From Pseudomonadota bacterium (lineage in GTDB: Bacteria > Pseudomonadota > Gammaproteobacteria > Burkholderiales > Thiobacillaceae), in contig JAKADY010000004.1 of assembly GCA_021826065.1 (NCBI GenBank), positions 1-64,000 on the forward strand: a stretch of 64,000 bases of DNA, in the 5' to 3' direction. The position numbers and the translations under genes were made by a program. The notes below the pieces were generated by a model. It saw only the letters and a program-made list of their open reading frames with translations, was not told the origin of the DNA and did no database searches. Below, piece after piece: positions 46,545 to 56,234 of the stretch. Each line of letters begins with the position of its first letter. Position 1 is the first letter of the stretch.

Positions 46545-48818
46545 TCAGGGGATGGCCTTGTCGAGGCTGGCGAGGAACTTGTCCGGTGGCTCGAAGCCGA
46601 TCACCCGGTAGGGGACCTCGCGCCCCTCCTTGTCGAAGAAGATGATGCCCGGCGGACCGAACAGGGTGAAGCGCTTGAGCAGCTCCTTGTCCTCCGGCCG
46701 GTTGGCGGTGACATCGGCCTTGAGCAGTACCACGTCCTTGAGCCGCGCCTGCACGCGCGGGTCGGTGAAGGTGAAGCGCTCCAGCTCCTTGCAGGACACA
46801 CACCAGTCGGCGTAGAAGTCGAGCATGACATAGCGCCCTCGGGCCGCCTGGATGGCCGCGTCGAGGGCTGCCATGTCCTTGACCACGGTGAAGTCGAGCT
46901 TGGGCTGCCCGGCCTGGGCCGCGCCCTCACCGCCCTTGTACACCTGCAGCGGCTGCAGCAGGTCGCGGCTGCCGCCCATGGCGCCCAGCAGCAGGCCGAT
47001 ACCCGCCACCAGGGCCATGATGCCGACCCCTTTCCAGAAGCGCTGCCAGCCGCTGGCATGCGGCGGCAGCGAATCCATGGCCTTGAGGTAGATAGAGGAG
47101 ATGATCAGCAGCGCCGCCCACAACATCATCTGCAAGATGTCGGAGATGAGCGGCGAGATCAGCCAGATGGCCACCGCGATCATCAGCACGCCGAAGAACT
47201 TCTTCACCGCATCCATCCAGCCGCCGGCCCGTGGCAGCAGGGTGCCGGCCGACACCCCGATCAACAGCAGCGGCACCCCCATCCCCAGGGCCAGCACGAA
47301 AAGCGCAGTGCCACCGAGGACGAGGTCGCCCGTCTGGCCGATGTAGAGCAGGGCCCCGGCGAGCGGCGCCGCCACACAAGGGCCGACGATGAGGGCGGAG
47401 ATCACGCCCATGGCGAACACCCCCGGCAGGTTACCGCCCTTGATGCGGTTGCTCGCCTCGGTGAAGCGGCTTTGCAGGAAGGAGGGCAGTTGCAGCTCGT
47501 AGAAGCCGAACATCGACAGGGCCAGGGCGACGAAGATGGCAGCACCGAAACCCAGGGCCCAGGGGTTTTGCAGGGCGTTGGAGATCAGGGTCCCCGACAG
47601 CCCGGCCAGCACGCCGGCGATGGCATAGGTGATGGCCATGCCCAGGACATAGGCGAGCGAGAGCATGAAACCGCGTGTCTTGGTGATGTCCTTGCCCTGA
47701 CCGACGATGATGCCGGAGAGGATGGGGATCATGGGGAAGACACAGGGGGTGAGCGACAGGCCCAACCCGAGCAGGAAGAAGGTACCGATCACCACCCAGT
47801 AGTTGCCGCCTTTGAGCAGGGCCTGGATCTGCCCGGCCTCGGAGGTGTCCTCGGCAACAGGCGCGGGTGTGGTGGCCGGTGCTGCCTCTTCGGCCGACGC
47901 CTCGGCCGGGGCGGTACCGACCACCTCGACGTAAAGTAGCTTCTCGATGGGCGGGTAGCACACCCCCTGCTTTTCGTTGCAGCCCTGATAGACCGCCTCC
48001 ACGGCCAGGCGTGTCGTCCCTTCGGGCAGGCCCAGCAGGCGGGCGCTGGCGGTGAAAGACTCGTGGTAGACGAAGGTCTTGCCGAAGGCCGGGTCGTCCT
48101 TTTCGTCGGCCTTGGGCAGCCGCAGGGTATCCAGGGCCACCCCCGCGGGTTCGCGGATGCGCAGGGTGAGCTTGTCGCGATACAGGTAATAGCCCGGGGC
48201 GATGGTGTAACGCGCGACCAGGGTGTTGTCCGGCCCCGGCTCCAGACTCAGCTTGAAGGCCTCGTCCGGCTGCAGGAGCGGCTCTTCGCCCGATTTGCCG
48301 GTGAGGTCGGTGGCGAGCTGTTTCAGCCGGGCGATGAGGCCGGGGTCCTGCACCCCGCCCGTAGCCGGCGGCTCGGCCGCTGCAGGTGCCGCCGGGGCGG
48401 CAGCGGCGATCGGCTGGATCTGCACCCGGGCGCTCTGTGGCGGGTAACACACCCCCACATCGGCACAGCCCTGGAAGTTGGCATTGAGCGCGAAGGGCTT
48501 GGTCGCCCCGCGCACGGGGATGCGGATGCGCAGGTCGCCGCGATAGGTCTCGACGCGGCCGAAGAACTCATCCTCCTTGATCTTGCCCGCGGGCATGGCG
48601 GGCTGACCCAGCTGCACGCCGCCCTCGGCGCTGAAGCTGATCTTGTCGCGGTAGAGGTAATAACCCGGTGCGACCTGGAAGCGGGCCTCGAGCTGGTTCG
48701 CATCCAGCATGCGGGCGGAGAACACGAAGGCCTTCTCCGGCTCCAACAGGTCTTCCTGCGCACGTGCCGTGAGGGTGGCACACAGCAGCAGCAAAAATAG
48801 GGTCAGGTATCGCGTCAT
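46545..48818 (-). CDS. dsbD: Thiol:disulfide interchange protein DsbD with two N-terminal domains
   Basis: 757 aa from the ATG at 48818 (signal peptide LTLFLLLLCATLTARA). DsbD carries electrons from cytoplasmic thioredoxin to periplasmic partners. Two tandem nDsbD (alpha) domains: about 22-138 with C118/C124 and about 180-300 with C280/C287; each has the PGYYLYRDK motif. Membrane domain about 340-600 with its Cys pair (SLTPCVFPM and GPCVAAPL), then cDsbD with DWCVSCKEL. Usual DsbD is about 570-600 aa, so this one carries an extra alpha domain. Confidence 0.94.
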   Translation of the reverse strand: MTRYLTLFLLLLCATLTARAQEDLLEPEKAFVFSARMLDANQLEARFQVAPGYYLYRDKISFSAEGGVQLGQPAMPAGKIKEDEFFGRVETYRGDLRIRIPVRGATKPFALNANFQGCADVGVCYPPQSARVQIQPIAAAAPAAPAAAEPPATGGVQDPGLIARLKQLATDLTGKSGEEPLLQPDEAFKLSLEPGPDNTLVARYTIAPGYYLYRDKLTLRIREPAGVALDTLRLPKADEKDDPAFGKTFVYHESFTASARLLGLPEGTTRLAVEAVYQGCNEKQGVCYPPIEKLLYVEVVGTAPAEASAEEAAPATTPAPVAEDTSEAGQIQALLKGGNYWVVIGTFFLLGLGLSLTPCVFPMIPILSGIIVGQGKDITKTRGFMLSLAYVLGMAITYAIAGVLAGLSGTLISNALQNPWALGFGAAIFVALALSMFGFYELQLPSFLQSRFTEASNRIKGGNLPGVFAMGVISALIVGPCVAAPLAGALLYIGQTGDLVLGGTALFVLALGMGVPLLLIGVSAGTLLPRAGGWMDAVKKFFGVLMIAVAIWLISPLISDILQMMLWAALLIISSIYLKAMDSLPPHASGWQRFWKGVGIMALVAGIGLLLGAMGGSRDLLQPLQVYKGGEGAAQAGQPKLDFTVVKDMAALDAAIQAARGRYVMLDFYADWCVSCKELERFTFTDPRVQARLKDVVLLKADVTANRPEDKELLKRFTLFGPPGIIFFDKEGREVPYRVIGFEPPDKFLASLDKAIP

Positions 48819-48834
48819 GCTGTGCTCCAGGGGT

Positions 48835-49152
48835 TCACGCGCGGGTCTGCGCGCGCACCCAGTCGAGGTATTCAGGCAGGCCCTGCGCGATGGGCAGGGC
48901 GATGATCTCGGGCAATTCGTAGGGATGCTGCTGGCGCAAAAAGGTTTCCAGGTCCGCATAACGGTCCTGCGCCGTCTTGATCACCAGTACCGTCTCGGAC
49001 GCCTCCTCCACAGTGGCCTGCCAGCGGTAGACCGAGGAGCAGCCCTCCAGCACGTTCACACAGGCCGCGAGCCGCGCCTCCACCAGACGGCGTGCCAGTT
49101 GCCGAGCGGTGGCCGGGTCGGGCAAAGTGGTGAGGATGCACACGAACGACAT
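48835..49152 (-). CDS. cutA: Divalent-cation tolerance protein CutA
   Basis: 105 aa from the ATG at 49152 (family start FVCILTTLPDPATARQLA). Trimeric CutA1 fold: ARLAACVNVL, SVYRWQATVEEASETVLVIKT, HPYELPEIIALPI. Upstream of dsbD on the same strand, the cutA-dsbD order of E. coli. Confidence 0.95.
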   Translation of the reverse strand: MSFVCILTTLPDPATARQLARRLVEARLAACVNVLEGCSSVYRWQATVEEASETVLVIKTAQDRYADLETFLRQQHPYELPEIIALPIAQGLPEYLDWVRAQTRA

Positions 49153-49173
49153 GGAAGACTCGGGGCTGCACGG

Positions 49174-49566
49174 ATGCGCGCGGGATTTTGGATTATAGCT
49201 TTCGCTCTGCCGGCGCTGGAACTCGTCGGTATCTACCAGATCTGGCAGTCGATCGGCGCCTGGACGCTGGTCTGGCTGGCGCTGGCAGCGGCGGCCGGCG
49301 TCTGGCTGCTGCACCGGGAGCAGCGCGCCTTTCTGCCCCAACTCATGCAGGCCATGGCCAACGGCCATACCCCTTTGGTCGTGCTGCTGGCCAGCTTCCG
49401 CCGCATCATCGCCGCCCTGCTGCTGATCTTCCCCGGCATCGTCAGCGATGGGCTGGCCTTGGTGCTCCTCGCCTGGCCGGGTGGCCGGCCGCCCAGGCCG
49501 CGAGGCGACGGTCCGCGCCCCGCCGCGGATGACGTGATCGAGGGCGAATACCGCCGCATCGACTGA
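49174..49566 (+). CDS. fxsA: FxsA family membrane protein
   Basis: 130 aa from the ATG at 49174. FxsA cytoplasmic-membrane family with helices at about 4-20, 25-45 and 70-100; core VWLLHREQR and ASFRRIIAALLLIFPGIVSDGLALVLL. The E. coli homologue alters exclusion of phage T7 by F plasmids. Divergent from cutA with 21 bases between starts. Confidence 0.9.
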   Translation: MRAGFWIIAFALPALELVGIYQIWQSIGAWTLVWLALAAAAGVWLLHREQRAFLPQLMQAMANGHTPLVVLLASFRRIIAALLLIFPGIVSDGLALVLLAWPGGRPPRPRGDGPRPAADDVIEGEYRRID

Positions 49567-49573
49567 GTGGAAA

Positions 49574-50626
49574 CTAGACCTCGTCGAGGCCTGCACGCAA
49601 ATGGCGCAGCACCACCAGGGTGGCCGCGGCGGCGGGGATGGCGAGGAGGATGCCGAGAAAACCGAATAGCTGCCCAAAGGCCATAAGCGCGAAGATGACC
49701 GCCACCGGATGCAGCCCCAGGCGCTCGCCCACGAGCCAGGGCGTGATGACCATGCCCTCCAGGAGCTGCCCCAAGGCGAACACCGCCCAGACCTGGATCA
49801 ACGCGGTGAATTCGCCGAACTGGGTCCAGGCGGCCAGGCTACCCAGCGTCACGCCGACGATGAGCCCCAGATAGGGGACGAAGACCAGGACCCCGGACAC
49901 CACGCCCACGGCGAGCGCATAGTCGAGACCGATCAGCCACAGGCCCAGGCTGTAGATCAGGGCCATCAGCACGATCACACCGAGCTGGGCGCGCACGAAC
50001 TGCGCCAGGACCGCGTCGATCTCGCCCAGGATGGTGAGCATACGCGGACGGACGGGGCGGGGGATCCAGTCGGCCAGGTGCGTGAGGATCCGATCCCAGT
50101 CACGCAGGAGGTAGAACATCACCACCGGGACGAGCAGCAACCCGGCCAGGAAGCCGACCAGGGCGAGGCCACGGTCGGCCAGTTGCGGCAGGCTGGCACT
50201 GAGCCCGCCCAGGTCTTTCAGGTGCTCGCGCAACCAACCGCCGAGGAGTGCGCGATCGGTCGGCAGATCGAGGCCCAGCGTCTGCTTGAGCCAGGGCAGC
50301 AGGGTCTGCTCTGCCCAGCCGAGGAGTGCCGGGAGCTGTTGCAGGAGCAGCTCGAACTGGGCGCCCACCAAGGGGGCCAGGAGGAGGATTAGGGCAACGA
50401 CGGCCAGCAACAGGGCCAGCATCACGAGCAGGGCGGCGAGGGCCCTGGGCACGCGCAGGCGCTGTAGACGGTCAACCCAGGGATCGCCGAGATAGGCCAG
50501 GGCGATGGCCAGCAGAAACGGGGTGAGGATGGGCGAGAGCAGATAGACGAGGTAAGCGAGGGCCGCAGCCAGGACCAGATAGGTCAGCGGCCGGACCAGG
50601 TTGGGCGGGGCGGTGGGGGCGGTCAT
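49574..50626 (-). CDS. AI-2E/PerM family permease
   Basis: 350 aa from the ATG at 50626; an ATG 15 bases upstream is equally possible, neither has a clear ribosome site. Eight-helix AI-2E transporter-like family: LSPILTPFLLAIALAYLGDPWVD start, VMFYLLRDWDRI, YLGLIVGVTLGSLAAW, LLEGMVITPWLVGERLGLHPV. PerM-type genes next to purM are common in betaproteobacteria. Substrate unknown. Confidence 0.9.
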   Translation of the reverse strand: MTAPTAPPNLVRPLTYLVLAAALAYLVYLLSPILTPFLLAIALAYLGDPWVDRLQRLRVPRALAALLVMLALLLAVVALILLLAPLVGAQFELLLQQLPALLGWAEQTLLPWLKQTLGLDLPTDRALLGGWLREHLKDLGGLSASLPQLADRGLALVGFLAGLLLVPVVMFYLLRDWDRILTHLADWIPRPVRPRMLTILGEIDAVLAQFVRAQLGVIVLMALIYSLGLWLIGLDYALAVGVVSGVLVFVPYLGLIVGVTLGSLAAWTQFGEFTALIQVWAVFALGQLLEGMVITPWLVGERLGLHPVAVIFALMAFGQLFGFLGILLAIPAAAATLVVLRHLRAGLDEV

Positions 50627-50667
50627 ATGGGTTAGAATCATAACTTTCCTGACCCAAGATCAGCATC

Positions 50668-51699
50668 GTGCCCCCCACACTCTCCTACCGCGATGCCGGC
50701 GTGGACATCGATGCCGGCGACAGCCTGGTCGAGCGCATCAAACCCTATGCGCGCCGTACCCTGCGGCCCGAGGTTTTGGCCGGCATCGGCGGGTTCGGCG
50801 CCCTGGTGGAACTGCCCCGGCGCTACCGTCACCCCGTCCTCGTCTCGGGCACCGATGGGGTGGGCACCAAGCTGAAGCTCGCCTTCGCCCTGGGCCGCCA
50901 CGACACCATCGGCATCGACCTGGTGGCGATGAGCGTGAACGACATCCTGGTCCAGGGGGCCGAGCCGCTGTTCTTCCTGGACTACTACGCCTGCGGCCGG
51001 CTGGACGTGGACGTGGCCGAGCAGGTGGTGGCCGGCATCGCCCGCGGCTGTGAACTGGCGGGCTGCGCCCTGATCGGTGGCGAGACCGCGGAGATGCCGG
51101 GCATGTACCCGATTGGCGAATACGACCTGGCCGGCTTCGCCGTCGGCGTGGCCGAACGCGACCGCTTGATCACCGGCGCCGACATCCGCGCCGGCGACGT
51201 CCTGCTGGGGCTCGCCTCCAGCGGCCCGCACTCCAACGGCTATTCGCTCATCCGCAAGATCGTCGAGGTGACCGGGGCCGATCTCGCCGCCGACTTCCAC
51301 GGCCGCAGCCTGGGCGAGGTGCTGCTCGAACCCACCCGGATCTACGTCAAGCCCCTGCTCGCCTTGATGCAGGCCCTGCCGGTCAAAGGCCTGGCCCACA
51401 TCACCGGCGGGGGGCTCACCGGCAACATCCCGCGCATCCTGCCCGAGGGGCTCGCCGCCCGGCTCGATGCGCAGGCCTGGACCTGGCCCGCGGTCTTCCG
51501 CTGGCTCATGGAGGCCGGCGGCGTGAGACTCGAGGAGATGCACCGGACCTTCAATTGTGGCATCGGCATGGTGGTGGTGGTGGACGCCGCCGAGGCCGAC
51601 AGGGCGGAACAGATCCTGCGCGAGCAAGGCGAGACGGTCCATCGGCTGGGACGCGTCGAGCCGCTCGAGGCCGGACAACCGCGCGTCGTCATCGCTTGA
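50668..51699 (+). CDS. purM: Phosphoribosylformylglycinamidine cyclo-ligase (AIR synthetase)
   Basis: 343 aa, GTG start. Purine pathway step 5. [21 protein letters not shown] start, [17 protein letters not shown]-type [65 protein letters not shown]. Followed directly by purN. Confidence 0.97.
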   Translation: MPPTLSYRDAGVDIDAGDSLVERIKPYARRTLRPEVLAGIGGFGALVELPRRYRHPVLVSGTDGVGTKLKLAFALGRHDTIGIDLVAMSVNDILVQGAEPLFFLDYYACGRLDVDVAEQVVAGIARGCELAGCALIGGETAEMPGMYPIGEYDLAGFAVGVAERDRLITGADIRAGDVLLGLASSGPHSNGYSLIRKIVEVTGADLAADFHGRSLGEVLLEPTRIYVKPLLALMQALPVKGLAHITGGGLTGNIPRILPEGLAARLDAQAWTWPAVFRWLMEAGGVRLEEMHRTFNCGIGMVVVVDAAEADRAEQILREQGETVHRLGRVEPLEAGQPRVVIA

Positions 51700-51701
51700 G
51701 C

Positions 51702-52337
51702 GTGCGCGCCGTCATCCTCATCTCCGGCCGCGGCAGCAACATGGAGGCCCTGCTGCGGGCGAACCTCCCCGTCGACTTCGCCGCGGTGATCAGCAACCGG
51801 CCGCAGGCCGCCGGGCTCGACATCGCACGAGGCCTGGGCGTGGACACCGTGGTTCTCGATCACCGGGTCTACGGTGCCGACCGTGCCGCCTTCGATGCGG
51901 CGCTCGCGGCCGAGATCGACCGTGTGGGGGCCGATCTGGTATGCCTTGCCGGCTTCATGCGCGTGCTGACCGACGCATTCGTCATGCGCTATCGCGGCCG
52001 CATGCTCAACATCCACCCCGCCCTGCTGCCCGCCTTCCCGGGCCTTAACACCCATGCGCGCGCACTCGCCGCCGGCGTCAAGATCCACGGCTGCACGGTG
52101 CACTTCGTCACCCCCGAGGTGGACGCTGGCCCCATCGTCGTACAGGCCGCCGTGCCCGTGCTCGAGGACGACACCCCCGAGCGCCTGGCCGCGCGGGTGC
52201 TCGCCCAGGAACACCGCATCTATCCCATGGCCGTGCGCTGGTTTGCCGAGGGCCGCCTGCATTGGGGTGAGGACGGTCGCGTCCGTGTGGATGCGGCCTG
52301 CGCTGCCGAAGGCGTCCTCATCTCACCGACCGGCTAA
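51702..52337 (+). CDS. purN: Phosphoribosylglycinamide formyltransferase
   Basis: 211 aa. Purine pathway step 3. GTG at 51702 gives the exact family N-terminus RAVILISGRGSNMEALL; a TTG overlapping the purM stop is the alternative. Catalytic region GFMRVL..., NIHPALLPAFPGLNTHARAL, GCTVHFVTPEVDAGPIVVQ. The TAA stop lies at the edge of dispersed repeat copy C. Confidence 0.97.
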   Translation: MRAVILISGRGSNMEALLRANLPVDFAAVISNRPQAAGLDIARGLGVDTVVLDHRVYGADRAAFDAALAAEIDRVGADLVCLAGFMRVLTDAFVMRYRGRMLNIHPALLPAFPGLNTHARALAAGVKIHGCTVHFVTPEVDAGPIVVQAAVPVLEDDTPERLAARVLAQEHRIYPMAVRWFAEGRLHWGEDGRVRVDAACAAEGVLISPTG

Positions 52338-52524
52338 CCATTCACGGCCTGTGGGCCACTCCCGCCGATCGCCGTCTTGGTGCCGGCCATGAACGGTTTC
52401 CTCACCCCCGTCCCCTCCAGCCTGGTCACCGGCGCCAGCCGCTCGAAGCTCCCCTCCCTCGCGTGCGGGGGAGGGGCTGGGGGTGAGGGAGGGGAGATTC
52501 GAGCGTCGCTGACGCGACTTTCAC
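52333..52524 (-). repeat. Dispersed palindromic element, copy C
   Basis: Reverse orientation, longest copy. From left: GGCTAACC with degenerate TTCACGGCC, CCGGCCATGAACGG (52383-52396), an extra segment around 52397-52450, CCCCTCC ... GGGGGAGGGG hairpin with GGGGGTGAGG, GAGATTCGAG, and the GCGTCGC / GCGAC hairpin ending GCGACTTTCAC. It fills the purN to DUF3108 gap and its first bases provide the purN stop codon. Confidence 0.8.
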
Positions 52525-52533
52525 ATTAAGCCG

Positions 52534-53577
52534 ATGTCTGAGGGCGGCGCACGCGGTCGATTGTCCATTGCCCTGCTGCTGTCGGCCCTCATCCACCTGC
52601 TCGCCGGCGGCGGTCTGACCTGGCCGACGGCGCAGACACCGGAACTGCCCGGCCCACCCATCGCCGCCGTCCTCACGCAGCCGCCAGCGCCACCCTCGGT
52701 GGCGGCGCCCGCACCAGCCCCGATCGAACGCCCGCCGGCCGATCTCAAACCACCCGTACCCGCCTCCGGCCCCGCGCCCACCGCCGCCCAGACCCCCGAG
52801 GCCACCCCGACGGCCGTGACGCCGGCCGTTGCCGAGCCCACGGTCGCGGCGCCGGAGACCGCGCCGACCGGGGCAGCCGCGGAGACGACAGGCGAGCCCG
52901 CGCCCGAACCACCCGCCCCACCGCCCCAGCGGCCGACCGTACCCACCGGCTTCACCATACGCTATGTCGTGCAAGGCAGCGAAGGCGGCTTCACCCTGGG
53001 GCGGCTCGACCACATCTGGCAAAGCGATGGGCGGCGCTATGCCCTCTCCGCCGTGGCCCAGGCAAGCGGCATCCTGCGCCTGATCTACTCGGGCCTGCTC
53101 ACTCAGACGAGCTTCGGTGAGATCACCGCCGAGGGACTCCGACCCGAGCACTACTGGCTGCAGCGTGGCCGACGCCAGCTTGAGGTCCACTTCGACTGGG
53201 TGCAGATGCAGGCCGACCTCGGTCCCGGCCGCCCGCCGCAACCCCTGCAGCCAGGTACCCAGGACCTTTTGAGCGTGCTGTACCAAGTGAGCCTGTTTCC
53301 GCCGCCGGCGGAGGGACGCATCTGGGTGCTGGACGGCAAGCGGCAGCGCGAATACGGCTACCGCGAGCTCACGCGCGAGACCCTGGAGCTGCCCATAGGC
53401 CGGGTGCCGACGCGGCATCTGCGGGTGGCCGCCGAGGGCGCGGAGGAGTCCTTTGAACTCTGGCTGCGCGAGGCCCACCCGCAGCTGCCGGTCAAGATCC
53501 GCATGCTCGGCAATCGCCAGGGCGATGCGGTGCTGCTGGCCGAATCCATCCGCGGTCTGGCCGACATGGCAGACTAG
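52534..53577 (+). CDS. DUF3108 domain protein with Pro/Ala-rich linker
   Basis: 347 aa. One N-terminal helix (LSIALLLSALIHLLAGGGLTW) as anchor or uncleaved signal, a TonB-like Pro/Ala linker at about 35-140, and a DUF3108 beta-domain to the end (GFTIRYVVQGSEGGFTLGRL, YRELTRETLELPIGRVPTRHLRV). Probably periplasmic. DUF3108 genes follow purN in many betaproteobacteria; function unknown. Its TAG stop overlaps the purK stop on the other strand (CTAG at 53574-53577). Confidence 0.87.
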   Translation: MSEGGARGRLSIALLLSALIHLLAGGGLTWPTAQTPELPGPPIAAVLTQPPAPPSVAAPAPAPIERPPADLKPPVPASGPAPTAAQTPEATPTAVTPAVAEPTVAAPETAPTGAAAETTGEPAPEPPAPPPQRPTVPTGFTIRYVVQGSEGGFTLGRLDHIWQSDGRRYALSAVAQASGILRLIYSGLLTQTSFGEITAEGLRPEHYWLQRGRRQLEVHFDWVQMQADLGPGRPPQPLQPGTQDLLSVLYQVSLFPPPAEGRIWVLDGKRQREYGYRELTRETLELPIGRVPTRHLRVAAEGAEESFELWLREAHPQLPVKIRMLGNRQGDAVLLAESIRGLADMAD

Positions 53578-54740
53578 CCGATCCCCATGGCCCGTCGCGT
53601 CTCCAGGGCCAGGGCCAGGGCCTCCTCGAGCGTGGGGGCGAGACAGTTGTAATGCCCCATCTTGCGGCCCGGCCGCGCCTCGACCTTGCCGTAGAGGTGC
53701 AGTTTGACGCCCGGGTGTTTGAGCAGCGCCTCCCAACGCGGCCCCTGCGCCCAGAGGTCGCCCAGCAGGTTCACCATCACCACCGGGCTGAGCAGGCGCG
53801 TGTCACCCAGCGGCAGACCGCACAACGCCCGCACCTGCTGTTCGAACTGGTCGGTCACGCAGGCATCCAGGGTGTAGTGGCCGCTGTTGTGCGGCCGCGG
53901 CGCCATCTCGTTGAACACCACCCGCCCATCGGCGAGCAGGAAGAACTCCACCGCCAACACCCCCACGTAGCCCAGCCCCTCGGCGATGCGCCGCGCCATC
54001 TGCCGCGCCTGCTCGGCCACGCTCTCCGGCAGCCGCGCCGGCACGATGCTCATGTCCAGGATGCCCTGCCGGTGCACGTTTTCGGCCAGCGGGAAGAAGG
54101 CGATCCCGCCCTGCGCATTACGGGCCAGGACCACCGAGAACTCCCGCTCGATGGCTAGCAGGCCCTCGAACAGGCAGGGCACCCCACCCAGGGCGGCATG
54201 GGCCGCGACCAGGGCGTCGAGGTCGTCCGCCCGCATCTGCCCCTTGCCGTCGTAGCCCATGCGGCGGGTCTTCAGCAGGCCGGGGGCGGACAGTTGCGAC
54301 CAGGCATGCACCAAGTCGCCCGCGTCCTCGACGTTGGCGTAAGGGGCGGTCTCACAGCCGAACTTGCTGGCGCAGACCTTTTCGTGCAGGCGGTCCTGTG
54401 CCAGTTGCACGATGTGGGGGGCGGGGGCGACACGCGTGCGCCGCGCCAGCATCTCCAGGCTGCTGGCCGGGACGTTCTCGAACTCCGTGGTCACCGCCTG
54501 GCAGAGCTCGCCCATGCGCATGAGGGCCACGGCGTCGGTATAGGGGGCCTTGAGATGCACGTCCGCCACCTGCCCGGCCGGACACTGCGGATCGGGGTCG
54601 AGGACCACCACGCGGTAGCCCATCACCCGCGCGGCCAGGGCGAACATGCGCCCGAGCTGCCCGCCGCCCAGCACGCCCAGGGTGGCCCCGGGCAGCAGCA
54701 TATCGGGCGTTTGCGCCGTCGTCCCGCTGCCTGTGGTCAT
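53574..54740 (-). CDS. purK: 5-(carboxyamino)imidazole ribonucleotide synthase
   Basis: 388 aa. ATP-grasp enzyme making N5-CAIR from [23 protein letters not shown] start, [50 protein letters not shown] little longer than E. coli PurK through an N-terminal extension. The start overlaps the purE stop by 4 bases. Confidence 0.96.
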   Translation of the reverse strand: MTTGSGTTAQTPDMLLPGATLGVLGGGQLGRMFALAARVMGYRVVVLDPDPQCPAGQVADVHLKAPYTDAVALMRMGELCQAVTTEFENVPASSLEMLARRTRVAPAPHIVQLAQDRLHEKVCASKFGCETAPYANVEDAGDLVHAWSQLSAPGLLKTRRMGYDGKGQMRADDLDALVAAHAALGGVPCLFEGLLAIEREFSVVLARNAQGGIAFFPLAENVHRQGILDMSIVPARLPESVAEQARQMARRIAEGLGYVGVLAVEFFLLADGRVVFNEMAPRPHNSGHYTLDACVTDQFEQQVRALCGLPLGDTRLLSPVVMVNLLGDLWAQGPRWEALLKHPGVKLHLYGKVEARPGRKMGHYNCLAPTLEEALALALETRRAMGIG

Positions 54741-55234
54741 TCGCCGGCTTCCGGCAGCCTCGCCGCCAGGACCGCCTCGGTCTGACTGCGCCGGAATTCG
54801 AGCAGCCGCGCGCGGATGTCGGCAAACTCATGCGACAGAATCGCCGCCGCGAACAAGGCGGCATTGGCCGCCCCGGCCGGCCCCACGGCGAAGGTCGCCA
54901 CCGGTACCCCCTTGGGCATCTGGGCGATGGACAGCAGGGAGTCCAAACCTGTCAAAAATTTCGACATCACCGGCACGCCCAAGACCGGCAGATGGGTCTT
55001 GGCCGCCACCATGCCGGGCAGATGCGCCGCCCCGCCCGCGCCGGCGATGATCAGCCGCAACCCGCGCGCCTCGGCGCTCGCGGCGTACTCGAACAGCAGG
55101 TCCGGCGTGCGGTGTGCCGAGACCACCCGACGCTCATGCGGGATCGCCAGACTGTCGAGCAGTTCGGCGGCATGGCGCAGGGTCTCCCAGTCGCTAACAC
55201 TGCCCATGATCAGGCCGACAAGCGGAGCGTTCAT
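54737..55234 (-). CDS. purE: N5-CAIR mutase
   Basis: 165 aa. Converts N5-CAIR to [86 protein letters not shown]. First gene of purE-purK. Confidence 0.97.
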   Translation of the reverse strand: MNAPLVGLIMGSVSDWETLRHAAELLDSLAIPHERRVVSAHRTPDLLFEYAASAEARGLRLIIAGAGGAAHLPGMVAAKTHLPVLGVPVMSKFLTGLDSLLSIAQMPKGVPVATFAVGPAGAANAALFAAAILSHEFADIRARLLEFRRSQTEAVLAARLPEAGE

Positions 55235-55602
55235 GCCAGCAGCTTATCCATGAAGACAACCCGCATGATAGCGGCTGGGACGCACTCCCAAAAGGGAGGG
55301 GTGAAAGCGAGCGCTGGAGGTGGTGCAACCGAGTCCCCCACGCCAACACGCGCGACGGCCCAGGCCCCTGTAAGGGCTGAAGTCAAAAACAGGTTTATGA
55401 GTCTCACCCGTCGTCGGGATCGGCAGCAGTGTGGCCGGAAATGGCGATGGCAAGGTTGTCGGCTTGTTCAGGGGAGACGGCGGTAGGCTTGCGCCTTCCG
55501 CCGGGCGATCATCCCTTTCCGGTCAGCAACGCCGTCCGCCGGATGAATGAGAACAGGCTGTCAGGCTCACTTATTGAGCCTGTGACGCTGCAAAATGCGC
55601 CC
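55235..55602. other. Intergenic stretch upstream of purE without a convincing gene
   Basis: 368 bases. Overlapping frames here give no recognisable protein. A hairpin CAGGCTCA-cttat-TGAGCCTG is at 55562-55582. The purE promoter is expected near the left end. The start of the accessory region; it may hold remains of decayed genes. Confidence 0.5.
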
Positions 55603-55989
55603 ATGCCCGAAGCTCTTGGCTGGCTGCTCTTCCTCCTCCTGTTGGCGCGCTATCCCGTGCAGACGCTGATCGGCCTGGCGGCGATCTTCGTCGTGGCCTG
55701 GGTCTTCCGCAAGCCGTCAGGCGACACGAGCACGAGTAGAGGCAACGCAATGACAGTCACACCAGCTGCCATGGATGCCAGAACCGCCGACGGGCGTTTT
55801 CCGCTGCTCAACGAAGACTGGGCGGGTGAAATCGTGCTTGCCATCGATGACGAGGAGGTGCCGGATGTGATCCGCGTCCACGGCGCGCGCTTCAAAAACC
55901 CGGCGCGCTACGTGATCGATCTAGGGCATGGAGAGTATTTGCTTTACGGCAGCGACGGCGAGCTGCTCGATCTGTGTTACCTGCGCTGA
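55603..55989 (+). CDS. Unknown small protein with one membrane segment
   Basis: 128 aa, not recognised. One N-terminal helix (LGWLLFLLLLARYPVQTLIGLAAIFVVAWVF), then a soluble part with an acidic beta-like region (EIVLAIDDEEVPDVIRVHGARF, YVIDLGHGEYLLYGSDGELLDLCYLR). Start uncertain: ATG 55603 keeps the helix but lacks a ribosome site; ATG 55750 has a GAGG nearby and would remove it. Followed by the interrupted ORF 56013-56234. Confidence 0.5.
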   Translation: MPEALGWLLFLLLLARYPVQTLIGLAAIFVVAWVFRKPSGDTSTSRGNAMTVTPAAMDARTADGRFPLLNEDWAGEIVLAIDDEEVPDVIRVHGARFKNPARYVIDLGHGEYLLYGSDGELLDLCYLR

Positions 55990-56012
55990 TGGGATGAGAC
56001 GAGGAGCAGGCA

Positions 56013-56234
56013 ATGGATACATACGACCAGACGTTCAAGGCGCTGCCCGAAGGCGGGAGCCGCAGGGTGCTGGATGCGCCGCTGTGGATGCGATAGCAGC
56101 GCATCGCCTGGTTCTCTCCATGGGACGCCTGGCTGCAAAATCTGGCTCCAGACCCCACGCCGGAGGCAGTCTGGCGGCGCTGGAACCGCTGGCGGGCCCG
56201 CCCGCGCGAAAAGGAGGGCGACGATGATGTCTGA
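56013..56234 (+). pseudogene. Small ORF interrupted by an in-frame TAG
   Basis: ATG at 56013 after a GAGGAG ribosome site. 27 codons (MDTYDQTFKALPEGGSRRVL...) to TAG at 56094-56096, then the same frame continues 45 codons (QRIAWFSPWDAWLQNLAPDP, Trp/Arg-rich) to TGA at 56232. The second part overlaps the next gene by 11 bases. Good ribosome site and a smooth junction suggest a former gene of about 73 codons. Function unknown. Confidence 0.5.

Noticed and set aside
46074-47939. 621-codon open frame opposite dsbD
   Set aside because: Antisense to the TlpA-like gene and dsbD, low-complexity translation, no domain.
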